Shown in pieces: positions 1-4,811 of a stretch of 7,666 bases of DNA. This stretch comes from Planctomycetota bacterium (GTDB taxonomy: Bacteria; Planctomycetota; Planctomycetia; Pirellulales; Lacipirellulaceae). Location of the stretch: the NCBI GenBank assembly GCA_022615465.1, contig JAKEGR010000214.1, positions 1 to 7,666 of the forward strand, in the 5' to 3' direction. Each line of letters opens with the position of its first letter. Position 1 is the first letter of the stretch. The notes below the pieces were generated by a model that worked only from the letters and a program-made list of their open reading frames with translations, was not told where the DNA came from and did no database searches. The position numbers were made by a program, and so were the translations under genes.

Positions 1-68
1 AGGGAATCCAGGCACGACGTGCGATCGCGCCAAACTGAGGCGATTCTTCAATCGCTCCGCGAGCCAGT

Positions 69-103
69 CCCCTTTTTGAACAGTCTGTTACGGGGGCTTT
101 TTT
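69..103 (+). terminator. Possible weak intrinsic terminator
   Basis: CCCC at 69-72 can pair with GGGG within 92-96, enclosing the palindrome AACAG-T-CTGTT (79-89), and a run of six T follows at 98-103 after a single C. This could end transcription of a gene lying left of the window. The outer stem is only four pairs and encloses about twenty bases, so folding is uncertain. It may instead be part of a dispersed repeat. Confidence 0.25.
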
Positions 104-251
104 CTTGCCGGCAGCCCAGCAGCCGCAACTGGGTGCCACCCTGCCACTCCTTGATTTACCACCTTCCTCGCGGTAGGCTCAGTTTTGTCGGCGGAAATCA
201 AATTTCCTGTCAGTCCGTGGAGTTTCACCCCTTAGCATTTCCCATCCTCTC

Positions 252-256
252 AGGAG
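252..256 (+). promoter_or_regulatory. Shine-Dalgarno sequence that fixes a GTG start
   Basis: AGGAG lies seven bases before the GTG at 264. It supports GTG as the initiation codon, since no ATG gives a better-placed Tat signal peptide in this frame. Confidence 0.75.
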
Positions 257-263
257 AACTGAA

Positions 264-1634
<1,371 letters not shown>

Positions 1635-1648
1635 TCCCATGGTTGCTC

Positions 1649-1661
1649 CCGAGCGTCTCGG
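1649..1661 (+). other. Small intergenic hairpin
   Basis: CCGAG and CTCGG form a five-pair stem around a CGT loop, 14 bases after the oxidoreductase stop. There is no T tract, so it is not an intrinsic terminator. It could stabilise the 3' end of a processed message or be chance. Confidence 0.25.
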
Positions 1662-1696
1662 ATCAGATTTGTCGAATCGATCACTGCGCACCTGGC

Positions 1697-1703
1697 AAGG
1701 AGA
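1697..1703 (+). promoter_or_regulatory. Shine-Dalgarno sequence for the membrane protein
   Basis: AAGGAGA ends nine bases before the ATG at 1713 and supports that start. No promoter-like sequence is evident in the 78-base gap, consistent with read-through from the oxidoreductase gene. Confidence 0.65.
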
Positions 1704-1712
1704 CAGCCCTGA

Positions 1713-3260
1713 ATGGCATTAGATCGTTATTCTCTGGTTCGTGATTTGTGCCTGCCCACGCTCTTGTTCGCTGCCCTCGGCGCCATGTCCTGGGCCGTCC
1801 GCGGATGCGTCGGCTTCGGCGGTTCGTCGGGCTGCATCTTTGCCGGCGTCCTGTGGGGAACCGCCTGGTGGTTCCTTGCCCAGAGCGGCGGTCAGGCGAC
1901 GTCTCGCCGCTACACCTCGGGCTGGATCGTGCTGGCGATGACGGTCGGCATCGGCATGTCCGGCGCGCGCGGTTGGATGCAGTGGCACAGCTTTTTCGAT
2001 GGCAAGCTGCAAACCAACTACGCAGCCGGTGAGTTTCTGCCCATCTCCCGCGTTTATGGTTTTGTGTGGCTCTTCATCGCGGGCGTACCGTGGGCCGGGG
2101 TTGGGGCGTGCCTACTGGCTTGGTGCGGGTCGCTGCGCGAAACACGAGGTTGGCATTGGGCCATCCGCATCGCTTGCGGCATCGGCGGGGCACTGCTGGC
2201 GCGATCTCTCTTCTTTACTTTTCCGCAGTTCTTTTTGCCTCTGTACGAGTCGCTCGTGGACCGGTATCAGGACATCGAGCACAACCCCAACCTCGGCCGG
2301 CTCATCAACGATAGTCGCTCGGCGATCCTGCACATGGGCCTCTATCTGGGTCTGTTGGCCTACGAGGTTGCCCGCCGCGATTGGAAGAATGTCGTGCTGA
2401 TTACGACCGTCGGAGTCGTCAGCGGCGCCGGCTGGTCGCTCTTCCAGACTTGGAAGTGGGCGTCCCACGTGTGGCCTGACACGAGCTTCAACTGGTGGCG
2501 ATGCTGGGAGTCGTCGGGCGGAATCAGCATTGGTATTGCCTATGGATTGGCATGGTTTCTGGTCAACCGCGGAATGTCGGACGAGGAACAGGCGCTCTTC
2601 AAGGCGCGCCGCTCGATTGCCGGCCCGAATCTCGAGTGGTTGTTTGTATTCCTCTTGGTCATCGTCCCCTTCGGTGTCTTGATGGTGGAAGAGGTGAATC
2701 AATGGGGCTTCCTTATGCTGGCGGTACTCGGCGTTTTCGCCGTTTTGTACTATTTGCTCCGTGGACCTCTCGATGCCGAAGAGCTTTTGCCGACCAACCA
2801 GGTGCATGGGGATCCAAATCTTGAACGGTTCGGGCTTTATTTGGGACTGATCCTCGGATTGGGGTTCTCGCTGCGGAACGGACTCAAGGGCTGGTTCTTT
2901 ATCCACTACGGTAGAGACGAATACTACGGCGAGGTGCTTTGGCAGATCCTTGGACCTGGAATCCTGCTCTGCTTGGCTGCGCTGTGCGTTTGGACGGTCG
3001 TTCGGCCGCTGCCCCGCGACTTCCGCGGCAATATCTTTCCCCACGCCTACGGCCTGATCTGGCTGGTGCTGATCTTCCAAAATGTGCTGGCCCAACTCGT
3101 CACCGGACCGCTGAGCGAGTGGAGCGAATTCGTTTTCAGCATCTACTATCTTCTGCTATTCGCGATCACGGCCCTGATCGTGATGCTCTATTCCGGCAGG
3201 GTGGAACGAGACATTGCCGGCCTGGAAACCGGACGCCAGGGAGTAGCCTGGCCTGAATGA
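1713..3260 (+). CDS. Polytopic inner-membrane protein of unknown function
   Basis: This is a 515-residue, strongly hydrophobic protein. I count about 12 to 14 likely membrane segments, around residues 12-30, 39-56, 69-87, 112-137, 147-166, 205-219, 226-244, 268-285, 306-325, 330-349, 372-388, 407-429, 444-463 and 473-493. The N-terminal segment pair carries a glycine-rich motif, WAVRGCVGFGGSSG (27-40). Loops are rich in Trp, Arg and Asp, including GARGWMQW (84-91), NPNLGRLINDSRSA (191-204) and WKWASHVWPDTSFNWWRCWE (247-266), which could form polar sites at the membrane surface. There is no cleavable signal peptide, no ATP-binding motif and no transporter signature I recognise. It resembles unannotated planctomycete membrane proteins I recall near Gfo/Idh/MocA genes, but I cannot name a family. 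The position downstream of an exported sugar oxidoreductase makes transport of a sugar-derived compound or a membrane enzyme role possible, which is inference only. Confidence 0.85.
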   Translation: MALDRYSLVRDLCLPTLLFAALGAMSWAVRGCVGFGGSSGCIFAGVLWGTAWWFLAQSGGQATSRRYTSGWIVLAMTVGIGMSGARGWMQWHSFFDGKLQTNYAAGEFLPISRVYGFVWLFIAGVPWAGVGACLLAWCGSLRETRGWHWAIRIACGIGGALLARSLFFTFPQFFLPLYESLVDRYQDIEHNPNLGRLINDSRSAILHMGLYLGLLAYEVARRDWKNVVLITTVGVVSGAGWSLFQTWKWASHVWPDTSFNWWRCWESSGGISIGIAYGLAWFLVNRGMSDEEQALFKARRSIAGPNLEWLFVFLLVIVPFGVLMVEEVNQWGFLMLAVLGVFAVLYYLLRGPLDAEELLPTNQVHGDPNLERFGLYLGLILGLGFSLRNGLKGWFFIHYGRDEYYGEVLWQILGPGILLCLAALCVWTVVRPLPRDFRGNIFPHAYGLIWLVLIFQNVLAQLVTGPLSEWSEFVFSIYYLLLFAITALIVMLYSGRVERDIAGLETGRQGVAWPE

Positions 3261-3266
3261 TTCAGG
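3252..3266. repeat. Perfect 15-base palindrome over a stop codon
   Basis: CCTGAAT and ATTCAGG are exact inverted copies separated by one G, covering the TGA stop of the membrane-protein gene (3258-3260). One base is too short for a hairpin loop, so if meaningful it is more like a protein-binding dyad or a hairpin with a few open pairs. No T tract follows. Confidence 0.35.
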
Positions 3267-3356
3267 TAAGGTGAAAGAACCAGGAGCCATCGCGTGCAGT
3301 CGCTCCGGAAATCGCGCGCCCCACCGCGAGAAAACTCACCCAGCGATGGATTCATC

Positions 3357-4376
3357 ATGAACGACCCGATTTCCAACCGCTTGCCACGCCGCGAATTTCT
3401 TGCCGGCCTGGGTGCGCTGGCCGGCACCACGGCGCTGGGCGCGCCCCCGTTGCAGGCCGCCTTGAACGCGGACGCTGGCACAAACGCCGCCGGCATCCCC
3501 CAGCGCGTGCTCGGCCGCACGGGCGCGAAGATCACGATCCTCGGTCTAGGCTCCGCGCCCGTGGGACACAGCAGGCCCGGGGCGGCCGTCGGGGTGCCGG
3601 TGTACCGCGCCGCGCTCGAAGCCGGCATCAACTACGTCGACACCGCGCACATTTATGATGACGCGGAGGGTTACCTCGGCGAACTCATCCCAAAGTGGCG
3701 CGACCGGATTTTTCTCACCACGAAGGCCCGTCCACAAAGCGACGACGCCCGGGAAGCCGCGCAGCTGATGGAACAGCAATTCGAGCAGTCGCTCCGGCTC
3801 ATGAAGACGGACCACGTCGATTTGCTGCACCTCCACAGCGTGGGCGACCGGGATCCCGCGATGTTCCTCGCGCCCGGCGGGCCCATGGATTTTGTGCGGC
3901 GGATGAAGGAGAAAGGCTTGACGCGATTTCTCGGCGTCACCTGCCACAACCGCCCGTCGCGGGCCAGGCCGATTCTCGAAACGGGCGAGGTGGACGTGCT
4001 GATGTGCCCACTGAACTTCGCGGACTATTATCAATACCGTTTCGAGGAAGACATCCTGCCGCTGGCTCGCCAGCACGGTTGCGGCATCCTGGCCATGAAA
4101 GTCTTCGGCGGGCACCGCGGCAACTTCGCCGGGTACGTGAAACGCGGGCCGTCGAAGATGCCGGTGGAATATCAGGAGCGCGCGTTGCGTTACAGCCTCG
4201 GCATCGAAGGCGTGGCTGCCGCGGTGGTCGGCGTTTACGGCGTCGAGGAAGTTGAGCAAAACGTCGCCCGCGTTAAACGCTGGAAGCCACTCTCGCCGGA
4301 GGAACACACCGCGCTACGCGAGGACGGCAAGCAACTGGCCGCTGCCTGGGGACTCCGCTTCGGTCCGCCGGCCTGA
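3357..4376 (+). CDS. Tat-exported aldo/keto reductase
   Basis: From the ATG at 3357 this is a 339-residue protein. I prefer this start to the upstream in-frame GTG at 3294 because it places the twin-arginine motif LPRREFLAG at residues 9-17, with a hydrophobic stretch and an alanine-rich cleavage region near residue 35. No strong Shine-Dalgarno precedes either start. The catalytic domain runs from about residue 49 (QRVLGRTGAKI). It shows the aldo/keto reductase tetrad: Asp95 and Tyr100 in YVDTAHIYDDAEG, Lys123 in LTTKARP and His160 in DLLHLHS. A late segment, GVYGVEEVEQNV (292-303), matches the family's NADP-binding end. The barrel is expected to reduce aldehydes or ketones, or oxidise sugars, with NAD(P)H; the substrate is not readable. 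Export of an NAD(P)H enzyme is odd unless the cofactor travels with it. Codon third positions look more GC-biased than in neighbouring genes. A long attC-like hairpin begins directly after the stop. Confidence 0.9.
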   Translation: MNDPISNRLPRREFLAGLGALAGTTALGAPPLQAALNADAGTNAAGIPQRVLGRTGAKITILGLGSAPVGHSRPGAAVGVPVYRAALEAGINYVDTAHIYDDAEGYLGELIPKWRDRIFLTTKARPQSDDAREAAQLMEQQFEQSLRLMKTDHVDLLHLHSVGDRDPAMFLAPGGPMDFVRRMKEKGLTRFLGVTCHNRPSRARPILETGEVDVLMCPLNFADYYQYRFEEDILPLARQHGCGILAMKVFGGHRGNFAGYVKRGPSKMPVEYQERALRYSLGIEGVAAAVVGVYGVEEVEQNVARVKRWKPLSPEEHTALREDGKQLAAAWGLRFGPPA

Positions 4377-4377
4377 T

Positions 4378-4499
4378 TCGTGACAAGGCGCTCCAGTTGA
4401 CCCGCACTGCAACGGGCGATTTGGCGTTTTACTTCCGCAGCGGCTATATTTCGTGCGCGCCGCACACTGAGGGCGGGCAACTGAGCTTGGTCGTTTGGC
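4378..4499 (+). mobile_element. attC-like integron recombination site
   Basis: The right end is GAGC-TTGGTC-GTTTGGC; GTTTGGC (4493-4499) matches the attC core GTTRRRY at six of seven positions. The left arm GCTC-C-AGTTG-A-CCCGC (4390-4405) pairs with GCGGG-CAACT-GAGC (4473-4486) to give 14 base pairs. Two left-arm bases, C4394 and A4400, are left unpaired. On the folded bottom strand these would be an extrahelical G and T, the asymmetry that marks attC sites. Between this stem and the outer boxes both sides carry short unpaired spacers (AAGGC and TTGGTC), as expected. The left outer box, around TCGTGAC (4378-4384), is degenerate: it fits RYYYAAC poorly and would pair at about three of seven positions with the right box. 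The interior (4406-4472) forms the variable terminal region. Its place right after a stop codon, with its core pointing toward the next small gene, fits a cassette boundary. It may be decayed or a non-mobile dispersed relative. Confidence 0.7.
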
Positions 4500-4526
4500 A
4501 GCAACACGGAAAGGAAGGAAAACAAG

Positions 4527-4676
4527 ATGAGCTTGGCAGACGATCTACAGAAGTTGGAATCGCTTCGTTCTTCGGGAGCTTTATTTATTTATGCGCTATA
4601 TGGTCGTTTTGGAGCAAGGTCCAACCAGCTACGGAGCGTATGTCCCAGACCTTCCGGGGTGCGTTGCCGTGGGTGA
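4527..4676 (+). pseudogene. Truncated SHOCT-domain small protein (5' remnant)
   Basis: A purine-rich ribosome binding site, AAGGAAGG (4511-4518), precedes ATG at 4527. The first 19 codons read MSLADDLQKLESLRSSGAL, closely resembling the opening of SHOCT-domain proteins, in which the SGAL segment is normally followed by an acidic helix (roughly TEEEF) and a lysine-rich stretch. Here the match stops abruptly at about 4583. The frame then continues through the start of the hicB gene in the wrong register and ends at TGA 4674-4676, giving a 49-residue hybrid. The break falls at the short repeat TTTATTTATTT (4580-4590), which may mark a deletion or recombination joint. Translation from this strong start would overlap hicB and could affect it. 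SHOCT segments are small oligomerisation or binding modules, often at protein ends, so this fragment alone is probably not functional. Confidence 0.65.
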
Positions 4677-4803
4677 GTCCCAACAAGAGGCCCTCAAACT
4701 TATTCAAGAAGCAATCGAGTTTCATCTTGAGGGCCTCAAAGAGGATGGCCAGCTTATTCCTACACCTCATTCCTCAAGCACGTTCGTAGAGGTTCATGCC
4801 TAA
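4591..4803 (+). CDS. HicB-family antitoxin, short form, without HicA
   Basis: This 70-residue protein matches the partial RNase-H-like fold of the HicB/UPF0150 family. It has an N-terminal strand (MRYMVVLEQG), the hallmark GAYVPDLPGCVAVGES (15-30), and a helix containing EALKLIQEAIEFHLEGLKEDG (33-53) before IPTP. It lacks the C-terminal ribbon-helix-helix or helix-turn-helix tail of longer HicB antitoxins, as is common for the 70-75 residue form. HicB normally binds and blocks the HicA mRNA interferase encoded beside it, usually just upstream. No hicA-like frame is present on either side; the upstream position is taken by the SHOCT fragment. No good ribosome binding site serves ATG 4591: GGGAG at 4574-4578 is 12 bases away, so expression may depend on the upstream start. 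Base composition is visibly poorer in GC than the neighbours. The stop codon is embedded in an attC-like end, as in many integron cassettes. It may be an orphan antitoxin or a remnant. Confidence 0.85.
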   Translation: MRYMVVLEQGPTSYGAYVPDLPGCVAVGESQQEALKLIQEAIEFHLEGLKEDGQLIPTPHSSSTFVEVHA

Positions 4804-4810
4804 CAAGGCG
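4798..4810 (+). mobile_element. Left half of a second attC-like site (truncated)
   Basis: GCCTAAC (4798-4804) matches the attC left-box consensus RYYYAAC at all seven positions and includes the hicB stop codon. The following AAGGCG repeats the spacer of the first site: ACAAGGCG is identical at 4383-4390 and 4803-4810. No right arm or GTTRRRY core is found in the next hundred or so bases, which already belong to the convergent glycosidase gene. A truncated cassette end is the simplest reading. The match is short, so chance is possible. Confidence 0.45.
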
Positions 4811-4811
4811 G

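Larger units (their letters stand above)
1..263. other. Non-coding leader region with small inverted repeats
   Basis: I see no convincing gene here. One plus-strand frame stays open from the window edge to about 267, but its translation is low in protein-like character and it overlaps the start and ribosome binding site of the next gene. The first hundred bases contain several short inverted repeats: GCGATT/AATCGC with a CTTC loop (40-55), GCTC/GAGC with a CGC loop (54-64) and the odd palindrome AACAG-T-CTGTT (79-89). Positions 104-250 show no clear structure. The only promoter-like pair is TTGATT at 151-156 and TAGGCT at 174-179 with 17 bases between, which is weak. The region is probably the intergenic space and 5' leader of the oxidoreductase gene. 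Confidence 0.6.

Noticed and set aside
21..28. GCGATCGC octamer resembling the cyanobacterial HIP1 word
   Set aside because: It is a single copy here and a frequent chance palindrome in GC-rich DNA; other content points to planctomycetes.
151..179. TTGATT / TAGGCT pair as a sigma-70 promoter for the oxidoreductase gene
   Set aside because: The spacing of 17 is right, but only four of six and three of six bases match; too weak to annotate.
2112..3095. Minus-strand frame of 327 codons opposite the membrane-protein gene
   Set aside because: The translation is a low-complexity polar mix produced by antisense of hydrophobic codons; no start signal or motif.
3294..3356. GTG at 3294 as the aldo/keto reductase start
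   Set aside because: It would add 21 unstructured residues before the Tat signal and push the twin-arginine motif to about residue 32; ATG 3357 gives a standard signal peptide.
3546..4307. Minus-strand frame of 253 codons opposite the aldo/keto reductase gene
   Set aside because: The plus strand carries the full catalytic tetrad of a known family; the antisense frame has no recognisable feature.
4397..4789. Plus-strand frame of 130 codons spanning the attC-like site, the SHOCT remnant and hicB
   Set aside because: It reads through the hairpin and then out of register across hicB; no ribosome binding site and no protein-like pattern.
4377..4810. Complete hicAB toxin-antitoxin operon
   Set aside because: No HicA-like double-stranded-RNA-binding-type frame is present upstream or downstream of hicB on either strand.
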